From Aquimarina spongiae (GTDB lineage Bacteria > Bacteroidota > Bacteroidia > Flavobacteriales > Flavobacteriaceae): DNA of 64,000 nt. Every line of letters begins with the position of its first letter. The stretch's first letter is position 1. Made by a program: the position numbers and the translations under genes. The stretch spans positions 620,001 through 684,000 of the forward strand of contig NZ_FQYP01000001.1 of the NCBI RefSeq assembly GCF_900141785.1. The letters run 5' to 3'. A model generated the notes under the pieces. It saw only the letters and a list, made by a program, of their open reading frames with translations. It was not told the DNA's origin and did no database searches. Below are positions 14,986 through 22,828 of the stretch, one piece after another.

Positions 14986-15948
14986 ATGAATTTACATCTT
15001 TTGGTCGATAATTTAACGAATCCGGCCTTATTATTTTTCGTGTTAGGAATTATGGCATCTCAAGTTAAGAGTGACCTCAAAATTCCACAAAATTCCTCTA
15101 AATTTATTTCATTATATCTCTTGCTCTCCATTGGTTTTAAAGGGGGGCAAGAGTTAGCCCATAGTGAGTACAGCGCGGATATTACGTATGCTATCATCGC
15201 TGGAATGTTGATGGCATTACTAGTGCCCCTGTATACATTCTTTATTTTAAGACTGAAATTTACTGCCGATAATGCAGGAGCTATTGCAGCAGCGTACGGA
15301 TCTGTAAGTGCAGTGACTTTTGTAACTGCAGTTAGTTTTTTGGAAATGGAGCAAATTGATTTTGGAGGGCACATGGTTGCGGTAATGGCATTAATGGAAG
15401 CTCCTTCGATCATTATTGGAGTATTTCTTCTGCGTATATACTCAAATGGTAAAAAATCTACCAAGGAACTATTAGACTTGGTAAAACATGCGGTTACTAA
15501 TGGTAGTGTACTATTAATACTGGGTAGTTTGGTCATTGGATTTATTGCTAGCGACGCCCAGGCCGAAGGAATTAAACCTTTTACTACAGATATTTTTAAA
15601 GGATTCCTGGCTGTTTTCCTATTAGATATGGGGATAACCAGCGGACGGCAAATAGGAGCATTGCTTAAAAAAGGGTGGTTTGCGTTCCTGTTTTCTATCG
15701 TAATTCCGTTAATCAACGGGGTATTGGTAGCCAAAGTATCTGGATTGTTTTTAGAAAATGTAGGAGATCGTTTCTTGTTAGCGATTCTAGCAGCAAGTGC
15801 ATCTTACATAGCAGTACCAGCAGCCATGCGTATTGCGGCGCCAAAAGCCAACCCAAGTTTATATTTACCTATGGCATTGGCGATTACATTTCCGTTCAAT
15901 ATTACATTGGGAATGCCCATTTATATGTATCTGATTCAGAGCTTTTGA
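14986..15948 (+). CDS. sbtA: SbtA-type sodium-dependent bicarbonate transporter permease
   Basis: A 320-residue inner-membrane protein with about ten hydrophobic segments in two inverted halves. The family signature is visible in KDGGQE-like GFKGGQELAH (near residue 48), AAAYGSVSAVTFV (near 102-114), MEAPSIIIGV (near 139) and LDMGITSGRQIG (near 214). Cyanobacterial SbtA imports HCO3- with Na+ for carbon concentration; this version is shorter by about 50 residues, mainly in the cytosolic loop. In a heterotroph it more likely supplies bicarbonate for carboxylases. It is controlled, presumably, by the divergent LysR protein. Confidence 0.9.
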   Translation: MNLHLLVDNLTNPALLFFVLGIMASQVKSDLKIPQNSSKFISLYLLLSIGFKGGQELAHSEYSADITYAIIAGMLMALLVPLYTFFILRLKFTADNAGAIAAAYGSVSAVTFVTAVSFLEMEQIDFGGHMVAVMALMEAPSIIIGVFLLRIYSNGKKSTKELLDLVKHAVTNGSVLLILGSLVIGFIASDAQAEGIKPFTTDIFKGFLAVFLLDMGITSGRQIGALLKKGWFAFLFSIVIPLINGVLVAKVSGLFLENVGDRFLLAILAASASYIAVPAAMRIAAPKANPSLYLPMALAITFPFNITLGMPIYMYLIQSF

Positions 15949-15975
15949 CACAGCATACAATACTACTTAAAATCA

Positions 15976-16203
15976 ATGAAAGGACTGGTAAAAAAATATA
16001 CGCTACGTGGTCTGGATCCTTTGTATCGGGATATTATCCTGCATCAAAGTTTATCAGAACGACTAGAATATTGCCAGTCCTTATTGTATCGCACTCAAGA
16101 AGATATTTGTCTGCTCAATTTCTTGGGGAATCATAGAAAACAAAAGCGTTTACTGAAAGCAATTAAGGCAGAAATACACCTAATTTACAAGCTCTTAGAA
16201 TAA
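15976..16203 (+). CDS. Hypothetical protein, 75 aa
   Basis: Small basic, leucine-rich, probably helical protein (PLYRDIILHQSLSERLEYCQSL, then KQKRLLKAIKAEIHLIYKLLE). No signal peptide or membrane span. Starts 27 bases after the transporter gene on the same strand and is probably the last gene of that operon. No family recognised; the amphipathic C-terminal helix suggests a coiled-coil or adaptor role, without evidence. Confidence 0.55.
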   Translation: MKGLVKKYTLRGLDPLYRDIILHQSLSERLEYCQSLLYRTQEDICLLNFLGNHRKQKRLLKAIKAEIHLIYKLLE

Positions 16204-16260
16204 GATAATTAACAAAATATTATCGATTTATTTTTAATCTTCTCTTTTAATTAAAGCTTT

Positions 16261-16305
16261 AATATTGTAAATTTGTTTAACAATATTCTATAATAGTTAA
16301 ACAAA
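16261..16305 (+). promoter_or_regulatory. Promoter with nested inverted repeats
   Basis: TAAATTTG at 16268-16275 matches the flavobacterial -7 box; no good -33 is seen. Around it lie two inverted repeats: AATATTGT (16261-16268) with ACAATATT (16280-16287), and a perfect 10-bp pair TTTGTTTAAC (16272-16281) with GTTAAACAAA (16296-16305), spacer 14. The half-site resembles the GTTTAAC repeats upstream of dps. Confidence 0.55.
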
Positions 16306-16318
16306 AAAGTAAAGGATT

Positions 16319-16558
16319 ATGAATGAACTTTGTACCATTAGTGTGGGTAGAGATCGTCTTGAAGACAAGTACACTTTTTTTAAAAATGGTAGGATACAAC
16401 ACAGTTATGATGAGAGTATCCTTAATTATGGGTTGATGGAATGGGTAAAACCCGGAGAAATTGACAATATCATTAAGCGTAGAATATTAAAAAATTGTCC
16501 AAAACCACATAAAAAGGAAGTCAGACAAATACTTGCATTTAACCTTAGACTAAATTGA
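16319..16558 (+). CDS. Hypothetical protein, 79 aa
   Basis: A short soluble protein, no signal or membrane segment. The first half is probably beta (ELCTISVGRDRLEDKYTFFKNGRIQHSYD has the look of paired strands), the second half helical and basic. It starts 13 bases after a perfect inverted repeat and precedes the FAD oxidoreductase by 21 bases, so both are likely in one transcript. No family recognised. Confidence 0.6.
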   Translation: MNELCTISVGRDRLEDKYTFFKNGRIQHSYDESILNYGLMEWVKPGEIDNIIKRRILKNCPKPHKKEVRQILAFNLRLN

Positions 16559-16579
16559 TTCCCCACGCTTTAATATGCT

Positions 16580-17848
16580 ATGATGGACAAAGAGAATTAC
16601 AAAATACATATTGTTGGTGCTGGCATTAGCGGTCTTATTGCTGCAAAAGTTTTAGAAAATCATGGGTATCACCCTGTCATTATTGAAGCTTCAGACAGGG
16701 CAGGAGGTAGGGTAAAAACGGATCAAGTCGGGCAACATCGATTAGATCATGGTTTCCAGGTGTTGCTTACTGCATACCCCGCAGTTCAAAAATATTTAAA
16801 TATTGATAGTTTAAGCTTGGAATCCTTTCTACCAGGTGCACAAATTTTTAATAACGGAAAAACTACGATTATCGGAGATCCTGGAAGGGATATCTCGCTA
16901 CTTTTACCCACGATAACTTCTACTGTGGGTACCTTTTCAGATAAACTGAAGGTATTACGACTAAATCGGATATTAAAGAGAACGGCTATCAGTGATTTGT
17001 TTGAAGAAGAAGAACAATCCACCTATAATTTTTTAGTAGAATTTGGATTCTCTAAGACAATGATTGAGCAATTTTTTAGACCTTTTTTTAGTGGAATCTT
17101 TTTAGAGCCGAATTTACAAACATCGTCCAGAATGTTTAAGTTCATCTATAAGATGTTTGGAGAAGGAAATGCTGCAATTCCTAAAAATGGAATAGAGGAT
17201 ATCGCAAAGCAGCTTGTAGTACAATTAAGAGCAACTTCTTTTATGTACAATACTTTTGTAAAACAAGTAGAAGAAGGTAAAATTTATTTGACGGATGGTG
17301 ATGACTTAGAAAGTCATTTTACCATTATCGCTACGGATCCTAGCCCTATTGTAAAAAATCTCAGAAACCAAAATACAGTATGGAAGAGTTGTGATACCTT
17401 ATATTTTGAAACTGATAACAAAGCAATCCATAAACCGTTAATTGGATTAATTGCAGATACAGAGAGTTTAATTAATAATATTCATTATCAAAGTAATACC
17501 GATAGCAAATCAGTACTGTCGGTAACCGTAGTAAAAGATCATCATCTCCAGAAAGAAGAATTGATTACCCAGGTAAAAACGGAATTGAAGAAGTTTTGTA
17601 ATATAGAAACAACCCGTTTCTTGAAAAGGTATCAAATTAAACAGGCACTGCCTGACTTAAGTAATGTACAATACGAGATGCTACCTTCTGAAACCAAACT
17701 AAACTCAAGAGTCTTTTTGGCAGGAGATCAGCAACTCAATGGATCTCTGAATGCAGCAATGATTGCAGGCGAAAGAGCAGCTATGGGAATCATCGATACT
17801 CTAGAAAAAGGTTTGATCGTAGAAGAGTTTACTTCAGAATTTAATTAG
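16580..17848 (+). CDS. FAD-dependent amine oxidase/phytoene desaturase-like oxidoreductase
   Basis: A 422-residue flavoprotein. The N-terminal dinucleotide fold has IVGAGISGLIAA (about residues 9-20), a glutamate ending the second strand (VIIEAS), and the family motif DRAGGRVKTD. The C-terminal FAD loop VFLAGDQQLNGSLNAAMIAGERAA is also complete. Such proteins oxidise amines or desaturate/isomerise carotenoids; the PFFSGIFLEP motif is typical of the bacterial NAD(P)/FAD group near phytoene desaturase. Substrate is not determinable. It overlaps the convergent yitT gene by 8 bases. Confidence 0.88.
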   Translation: MMDKENYKIHIVGAGISGLIAAKVLENHGYHPVIIEASDRAGGRVKTDQVGQHRLDHGFQVLLTAYPAVQKYLNIDSLSLESFLPGAQIFNNGKTTIIGDPGRDISLLLPTITSTVGTFSDKLKVLRLNRILKRTAISDLFEEEEQSTYNFLVEFGFSKTMIEQFFRPFFSGIFLEPNLQTSSRMFKFIYKMFGEGNAAIPKNGIEDIAKQLVVQLRATSFMYNTFVKQVEEGKIYLTDGDDLESHFTIIATDPSPIVKNLRNQNTVWKSCDTLYFETDNKAIHKPLIGLIADTESLINNIHYQSNTDSKSVLSVTVVKDHHLQKEELITQVKTELKKFCNIETTRFLKRYQIKQALPDLSNVQYEMLPSETKLNSRVFLAGDQQLNGSLNAAMIAGERAAMGIIDTLEKGLIVEEFTSEFN

Positions 17849-18707
17849 TATCTGTTTTGGGGCCCAGGTATCGTTTTAAAATACCGCCTTTGATTCGATT
17901 TACATCATATTCCATAATAAATGCATTGGGGTCAATATGATTAATGAGCCGATTGATTTTACTGATTTCCATACGGTTGATTACTGTGTGGATGACTTCA
18001 AAATCCTCAATTTTTCCACTATTTCCAAATCCATTGACTCCTTTATAGATGGTCATACCAGCTCCTATTTGCTCTACAATTTCTTGTTTGATCATAGTAC
18101 TCTTACTAGATACGATCATTACACCTATAAAATCCTCAAAACCTTCTATGGTAAGGTCCGTAATCTTTGCAGTTACCAGAAAGGTCAAAATCGAATACAT
18201 GGCCACTTCTTTTGAAGCTATAATTGCAGTAATAGAAAACAGCACAAAATTGAAGAGTAGAATCACTCTTCCGATACTGATCCCAAACCTATTGTTAATG
18301 TAAATGGCTAAAATTTCGGTTCCATCTAGAACTGCTCCATTTTTTACCGTTATTCCTATACCCAATCCAAGAAATAACCCTCCAAATATGGAGATCAGAA
18401 GTTTATCATCAGTAATGGTTTCAAAGGTTTCAAATTCTATCATAATAGCCAGAGTAACAATAGCTATGATGGATTTTATCACCATAGTTTTTGATATAGA
18501 GAAAAATGCCAAAACCAAAAAGGGAACACTTAAGGCAATCAATACCCAGGAAATGTTGATATCAAAATTAGAGTTAATGAGAATCGCGATACCAGTAACT
18601 CCACCATCTAAAAAGCCATTGGGGAGAAGAAACGCTTTTAATCCAATACTAGCGAGTAAGATCCCTATAAAAATTTGTATATACTCAGATATTAATGATT
18701 TAAACAT
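17841..18707 (-). CDS. YitT family membrane protein (DUF161 + DUF2179)
   Basis: A 288-residue inner-membrane protein. Five to six hydrophobic segments fill the first 190 residues, including the family pattern LPNGFLDGGVTGIAIL at 28-43 and the repeat NGAVLDGTEILAIYI. The C-terminal soluble DUF2179 domain starts near residue 210 (GAGMTIYKGVNGFGNSG). Function is not established; family members are found across bacteria and some are linked to pyruvate or ion transport, which I cannot assert here. Its stop overlaps the convergent FAD oxidoreductase stop. Confidence 0.9.
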   Translation of the reverse strand: MFKSLISEYIQIFIGILLASIGLKAFLLPNGFLDGGVTGIAILINSNFDINISWVLIALSVPFLVLAFFSISKTMVIKSIIAIVTLAIMIEFETFETITDDKLLISIFGGLFLGLGIGITVKNGAVLDGTEILAIYINNRFGISIGRVILLFNFVLFSITAIIASKEVAMYSILTFLVTAKITDLTIEGFEDFIGVMIVSSKSTMIKQEIVEQIGAGMTIYKGVNGFGNSGKIEDFEVIHTVINRMEISKINRLINHIDPNAFIMEYDVNRIKGGILKRYLGPKTDTN

Positions 18708-18726
18708 AAGTGATGGTTTAAAGATG

Positions 18727-18762
18727 AAAAAAACAGGTTCAAACTTTTATGCTTGAACCTGT
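18727..18762 (-). terminator. Terminator, minus strand
   Basis: Perfect 10-bp stem ACAGGTTCAA (18733-18742) / TTGAACCTGT (18753-18762), loop of 10, with a run of T on the minus strand (18727-18733). It ends the DUF3298 lipoprotein transcript just before yitT begins. Confidence 0.8.
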
Positions 18763-18788
18763 CTTCAGGGTGTAGACTAGAATTCAAA

Positions 18789-19616
18789 CTAAAAATCTGT
18801 ATTGAGAATATCCAAAGTGGAGGATCGAGAAATTTCGACAAAATAATTTCCCGAATATACCGGACAAATTACACAATCATCGAAGTAAAACTTAATGGTA
18901 TTCTTATCAATAACGAAATTATCTTTATACGTTAAAAAAGTATCATACTTCAATTCTTGACATTGTTGGTAATTATCATCATTTTCTATCTTTTCTTTCA
19001 GGGCTTTACTAACCAGTTTAAAAACCTCTTTTTCTGCACCAGGGCGAAACATGGATTCAAAAGATATAAAAGCTCCCTTTATAGGATCAAAATTGAGTGT
19101 TTTGAATAAGTAAGAATATTGATTCTCTTTGGTATAGTGATTTGCTTTATACAAAAGTACGCTTAGTACTTTGGGATTGTTGGCATATACTTTATAATCA
19201 ACCAAGCGTTTAAATCGTTCTGTGTTATCGTATCCAATCTGGCAAGAAAGTTTTTGTTTATTAATGATATCTTTTACCGAAAGCTTGTAATCCAAGTATT
19301 GATCAGTAATAAAATCATTAAAAACTTTATAGGATGGGTTTTGTTTCGTATCCAAAACTGGATATCGGTAATCGATAACATAATTATCTTCGTTTTTGTA
19401 AAAGGACTTTGTGGTTACCTTGTTTTCTAAAACTTTGTTATCAGAGTTAACGGTACTGTTGACAAGTGTAGTCGTTGCTTTGGCTTCTAATTGCTTCTTT
19501 TCTTTGATTTCCAAAAGATGATCCGCCAGGAGTGCAGATTTCTCTTTTTTACAAGATCCAAGGGTAAAAACGACTGAAATTAATAAAGTAACGAGTAAGT
19601 TGGATTTATTTCTCAT
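18789..19616 (-). CDS. DUF3298/DUF4163-containing lipoprotein (RsiV-like C-terminal domain)
   Basis: An exported lipoprotein of 275 residues when started at the ATG at 19616. I prefer that start because it places a compact signal peptide directly before the lipobox TLGSC; an ATG 87 bases upstream would add an odd polar extension. A Lys/Thr-rich linker of about 60 residues leads into a DUF4163-like region and the DUF3298 domain (ISFESMFRPGAEKEVFKLVSKAL, then IKFYFDDCVICPV). RsiV-type domains of this fold bind lysozyme or glycans in Bacillus; here the ligand is unknown. Single-gene transcript ended by a terminator. Confidence 0.82.
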   Translation of the reverse strand: MRNKSNLLVTLLISVVFTLGSCKKEKSALLADHLLEIKEKKQLEAKATTTLVNSTVNSDNKVLENKVTTKSFYKNEDNYVIDYRYPVLDTKQNPSYKVFNDFITDQYLDYKLSVKDIINKQKLSCQIGYDNTERFKRLVDYKVYANNPKVLSVLLYKANHYTKENQYSYLFKTLNFDPIKGAFISFESMFRPGAEKEVFKLVSKALKEKIENDDNYQQCQELKYDTFLTYKDNFVIDKNTIKFYFDDCVICPVYSGNYFVEISRSSTLDILNTDF

Positions 19617-20022
19617 ATGTATAGGTTTTAGGCTTATCTTTTTGATCATTTCCTCATGCAAATGACCCATTTTTCTGGTGCAAAATTCTACATTCTTTAC
19701 CATATATTTTTATTTATATTTTTAATTTAAAACATAAACATATTTTATATATAAGCCAAGACTTTGTTAAATCCGTAGGCCATTCATATTCTTAAAATGG
19801 ACATTTTTACTTCGTTATTTTCGCTCACGCCAGTGGGGAAGAAGGTTTCGATAGTAATACTTTTAAAAAACATCTTACACCATTGTTTTTCAACATGTTA
19901 AATCAATCATAAAATTCATTATTCATAAATAAAGATTATATTAATCATAATAAATATAAATGAAAACTTATGCGTTTTGTTTCCTAACTTTAGAGTATAA
20001 TTCTAAAACTCACATAGAAATC
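19617..20022. other. Divergent intergenic region, no gene seen
   Basis: About 400 bases between the divergent DUF3298 lipoprotein and prohibitin-like genes. Very AT-rich with runs such as TATTTTATATATAAG near 19740. Possible upstream starts for both neighbours lie here, but I judge them spurious. No palindrome or perfect TAnnTTTG box stood out; TAACTTTA near 19986 is the closest for the plus strand. Confidence 0.4.
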
Positions 20023-20808
20023 ATGAAGATGAATAGATGTTTTTTGTTGTTATCAATATCCTTATTAATATGTACTAATTGTGCAGTGATTCGCCCGGGT
20101 GAAGCAGGAGTAAAGCAAACTCTTGGGAAGTTTTCTGATAAAGTAGCTACCCAGGGTACAGTATTTTATAATCCTTTTACTAGCAAAGTAATCAAAGAAT
20201 CTACACAGACGAACAACATTAAGTTGATTTTGAGTCTCCCCAGTAAAGAAGGATTGAGCGTCAATTCAGAGATTTCTATTCTATATCGATTAGAGCAGCA
20301 CAAAATTCCGAGTGTATTAGAAAATTTGGGACAAGATTACGAATCTATCATTACTAGTGTCTTTAGATCAGCATCCTCGGATGTTTGCGCAAAGTTTTAT
20401 GCCAAAGATATGCACTCAGGAATGAGAGCTACTATAGAGGAAGAAATCAAAGCTAAAATGAAAGGAAATCTGGAAAAACAAGCAGATGGAATTGAGCTCA
20501 TTGCCGTATTGATGAAGAGTATTCAATTGCCTTCGGGATTAGCGAGATCTATAGAACGCAAACTGCAGGCAGAACAGGATGCCATGCGTATGAAATTTGT
20601 AATCGAACAAGCCAAGTTAGAAGCGGATAGAAAGATTATAAATGCAAAGGGAGAAAGAGATGCCCAGAAAATATTATCTGAAGGACTAACTCAGGAAATC
20701 ATCAAAATACGAAGTATAGAAGCTTTTAATAAGCTTTCCGAATCCCCAAACAGTAAAATTATACTTACCGATGGGAAAACACCATTTCTTATTGATACAG
20801 AAGATTAA
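20023..20808 (+). CDS. Prohibitin/SPFH (band 7) family lipoprotein
   Basis: A 261-residue protein if started at the ATG at 20023, which begins MKMNRCFLLL and gives a normal signal peptide ending at Cys (ICTNC); an ATG 63 bases upstream would bury that signal. The mature part is a prohibitin-like SPFH domain (VIRPGEAGVKQTLGKFSD, the strand LILSLPSKEGLSVNSEISILYRL, and SVFRSASSDVCAKF), followed by a long charged coiled coil (IERKLQAEQDAMRMKFVIEQ) and a short tail. SPFH proteins form membrane-associated ring assemblies. Lipid anchoring through Cys is less usual. Followed 20 bases later by the paralogue of the 6715 gene. Confidence 0.85.
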   Translation: MKMNRCFLLLSISLLICTNCAVIRPGEAGVKQTLGKFSDKVATQGTVFYNPFTSKVIKESTQTNNIKLILSLPSKEGLSVNSEISILYRLEQHKIPSVLENLGQDYESIITSVFRSASSDVCAKFYAKDMHSGMRATIEEEIKAKMKGNLEKQADGIELIAVLMKSIQLPSGLARSIERKLQAEQDAMRMKFVIEQAKLEADRKIINAKGERDAQKILSEGLTQEIIKIRSIEAFNKLSESPNSKIILTDGKTPFLIDTED

Positions 20809-20828
20809 TATACATAAAAACTACGATC

Positions 20829-21056
20829 ATGATATTATTACAAAAAGCAATAGAATTTGAAAAAAGAAGTATGGCTAGGATGACAACCAGTGATAGAGTT
20901 TTAGCTTCACGAGAAGCAAAATCATTGGTACTCAAAATCAATGAGATTTACAAAAAAACAAAGGACCCCAAATTAATGGATATCATGAAACTAGTGACTA
21001 TAAAGAAGAAAAAAATAGATAAAAGATTAAAAGGTCTCGCCCCTGGGATTATTTGA
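20829..21056 (+). CDS. Small conserved protein, 75 aa, paralogue of the gene at 6715
   Basis: No family recognised. Lysine-rich and helical, about 70% identical by eye to the 72-residue protein encoded at 6715-6933 across its whole length; the most conserved stretch is SREAKSL through INEIYKKT. It is cotranscribed after the prohibitin-like lipoprotein gene (20-base gap). The paralogous pair lies near the two ends of the stress-related block, possibly from an old duplication. A 19-codon basic reading frame follows at 21064-21123 but is too short to claim. Confidence 0.75.
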   Translation: MILLQKAIEFEKRSMARMTTSDRVLASREAKSLVLKINEIYKKTKDPKLMDIMKLVTIKKKKIDKRLKGLAPGII

Positions 21057-21155
21057 AATTACAATGACAAAGTATAAGTCAAAGCTTACAAAGAAAACCC
21101 TATACAAGCGTAAATATAATTAGAGAGTGATTTGTTTATTGATTTAGATGCAATG

Positions 21156-21195
21156 AAAAGACTATTTATCCCCCCGGTAAATAGTCTTTTCTCTT
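21156..21195 (+). terminator. Strong terminator after the prohibitin-like operon
   Basis: Perfect 13-bp stem AAAAGACTATTTA (21156-21168) / TAAATAGTCTTTT (21178-21190) around a GC-rich nine-base loop TCCCCCCGG. Lies about 100 bases after the 75-residue gene. Confidence 0.8.
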
Positions 21196-21329
21196 TGTTG
21201 ACCAAAGTAAAGTTTGTATGCCAAAAATGTACTGATAGCATCGTTAAAAGCTGTTAAAACCATAGGGAAAAAGGAGGATTATTGCTATATTTAAGTACAT
21301 GCTCCTAATCTAAAATAAACAAATCAAAG

Positions 21330-21434
21330 GTGTTTAAAATTGATGGTTTAACAGTTAAAAAATTAGGATATGAGAAAGCTATTTTTTGGAATTCTGATTG
21401 TAGATATTCAGAAGTTGAGAGATCTTATAATTAA
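21330..21434 (+). other. Candidate short reading frame or small transcript between two terminators
   Basis: The gene-free 21057-21552 stretch holds two terminators. Between them a GTG-started 34-codon frame reads MFKIDGLTVKKLGYEKAIF and ends at 21434; it looks protein-like but I know no family. An overlapping ATG frame (21370-21471, 33 codons) also exists, so at most one is real. The terminator at 21500 implies that something is transcribed here, either a small protein, a remnant of a longer gene, or a small RNA. Confidence 0.3.
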
Positions 21435-21499
21435 TTTACCTTCAGCATGTAGATATGTGATGAGTAAATAAAATGATAAATTACTGCTAAGAATAAAAG

Positions 21500-21531
21500 G
21501 CCTGGATGTAAAACAAACATCTGGGCTTTTT
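21500..21531 (+). terminator. Terminator of an unassigned transcript
   Basis: GCCTGGATGT (21500-21509) pairs with ACATCTGGGC (21517-21526) with two G-T wobbles, 7-base loop, then five T residues. It is oriented for the plus strand although no clear gene lies upstream within 400 bases. It may also serve the minus-strand gene poorly, as its other side lacks a long A run. Confidence 0.6.
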
Positions 21532-21552
21532 ATACTATGCTACGCTTTTTAG

Positions 21553-22647
21553 TCAAAGCTGTTTCTTAAACTCATTGGGAGTTATCCCTTCTTGTTTTTT
21601 AAAAACCCTAAAAAAGGTAGACTTGGAAGTAAACCCACATTCTAAGGCCAATCCCACCAGATCATAATTTTTATGTTTTTCATCTTTTAACAACCTTTTA
21701 AATTCTTCTATTCTTAACCGATTGATATACTCAATAAAAGAACCTTTTTTTGTTACTCTTAAATAATCTACAATATCTTTTTTCTGAAGGTTAAAACGTT
21801 TAGCAAAAGAAACCGCATTAATAGTAGGGTCTTGATATAGTTTTTGAGCGATCAGCTTGTGATTAAGTAAGTTGCTTATTTCTTCTGTGTTCATTAATAA
21901 GTTTTCACTTAACAAAGGGTCATTAGGAAACAATAACCTGCGAATAAAGTTCAGTTCGGTAAGTGCATACAAAGAAAAAACGTAGGTAATAAAAAAGAAA
22001 TGTAAATACACGATATCTTCTGCGTACTCCAGAATCAATGCATATAAGGTTGTTGTTGAATCATTGGTAGTATAGAGTGCATCCCAGAAAGATTTCAACA
22101 TGTCAAATGCTGGTGTAAGCAACATAAAAGAGTATAACGAATAGAATAAAAACAGAAAACGCCTATAGACCTTTGGTTGAAGATATGATTTGAGGTTAAG
22201 TTTTAATGCTTTCCGGGTTAAAAAGAAGTAATACCAGAAAATAGCAATCCCAGCAATGAAAAATATGGGGACTTGTTGTTTGTCGAATGACGGCCAGTAT
22301 TCTGGAAAAAAATGTCGTATCACCAATGAAGCTAGATAGACAATTGAAGGGATAGTCAAGTGCTTGACGATGTAATTTGTCTTCAAATCTTCAGTTATGC
22401 TTTTAAAATAAAACAATAGAAGAGCCGGAATAAAAAGCATCTTATCTGGTCCTAACAAAATTCCCAGTAAGAAATGTTGCCTCCATGTTTGATGAAATAC
22501 GAAGTAGCAATACCAAAGGCCAAAAATTGCACAAATACTTGCCAGATAAATGGTGTTCTGATTTGATCTCTCGTAAAAGTGTAACATAGAAACACCTATC
22601 AATTGAATGCCTAAAAAGCACAACATTCCATCAAAAAATAACTCCAT
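21553..22647 (-). CDS. AraC-family regulator with membrane N-terminus
   Basis: A 364-residue one-component sensor if started at the ATG at 22647 (MELFFDGMLC), preferred over one 90 bases upstream because it starts directly at the first membrane helix. Seven or so hydrophobic segments occupy residues 1-240. The C-terminal 100 residues are the two-part AraC helix-turn-helix (LYQDPTINAVSFAKRF, and the signature GLALECGFTSKSTFFRVFKK) ending PNEFKKQL. Such regulators sense a signal at the membrane and bind DNA directly. Target is unknown; it diverges from the broken DUF5694 gene. Confidence 0.88.
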   Translation of the reverse strand: MELFFDGMLCFLGIQLIGVSMLHFYERSNQNTIYLASICAIFGLWYCYFVFHQTWRQHFLLGILLGPDKMLFIPALLLFYFKSITEDLKTNYIVKHLTIPSIVYLASLVIRHFFPEYWPSFDKQQVPIFFIAGIAIFWYYFFLTRKALKLNLKSYLQPKVYRRFLFLFYSLYSFMLLTPAFDMLKSFWDALYTTNDSTTTLYALILEYAEDIVYLHFFFITYVFSLYALTELNFIRRLLFPNDPLLSENLLMNTEEISNLLNHKLIAQKLYQDPTINAVSFAKRFNLQKKDIVDYLRVTKKGSFIEYINRLRIEEFKRLLKDEKHKNYDLVGLALECGFTSKSTFFRVFKKQEGITPNEFKKQL

Positions 22648-22828
22648 ATAGCTGTGATATTTATTACTAGAACCGTTCTTAAATATATAAAATACAATAG
22701 TAAGATCCATGCAGCCATAACTCACCATTAATCGCATTCAAAAGTTGTCCCATTATTAGTTTTGGGACCTTTTTGAACAGATGCCCAATAAAAAATGGGC
22801 TACTTTGGTGCCAATCAAAAATTAACGT

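Noticed and set aside
15060..15734. 224-codon minus-strand frame inside sbtA
   Set aside because: It is antisense to a transporter with clear motifs and its product is low-complexity and without export or fold signatures.
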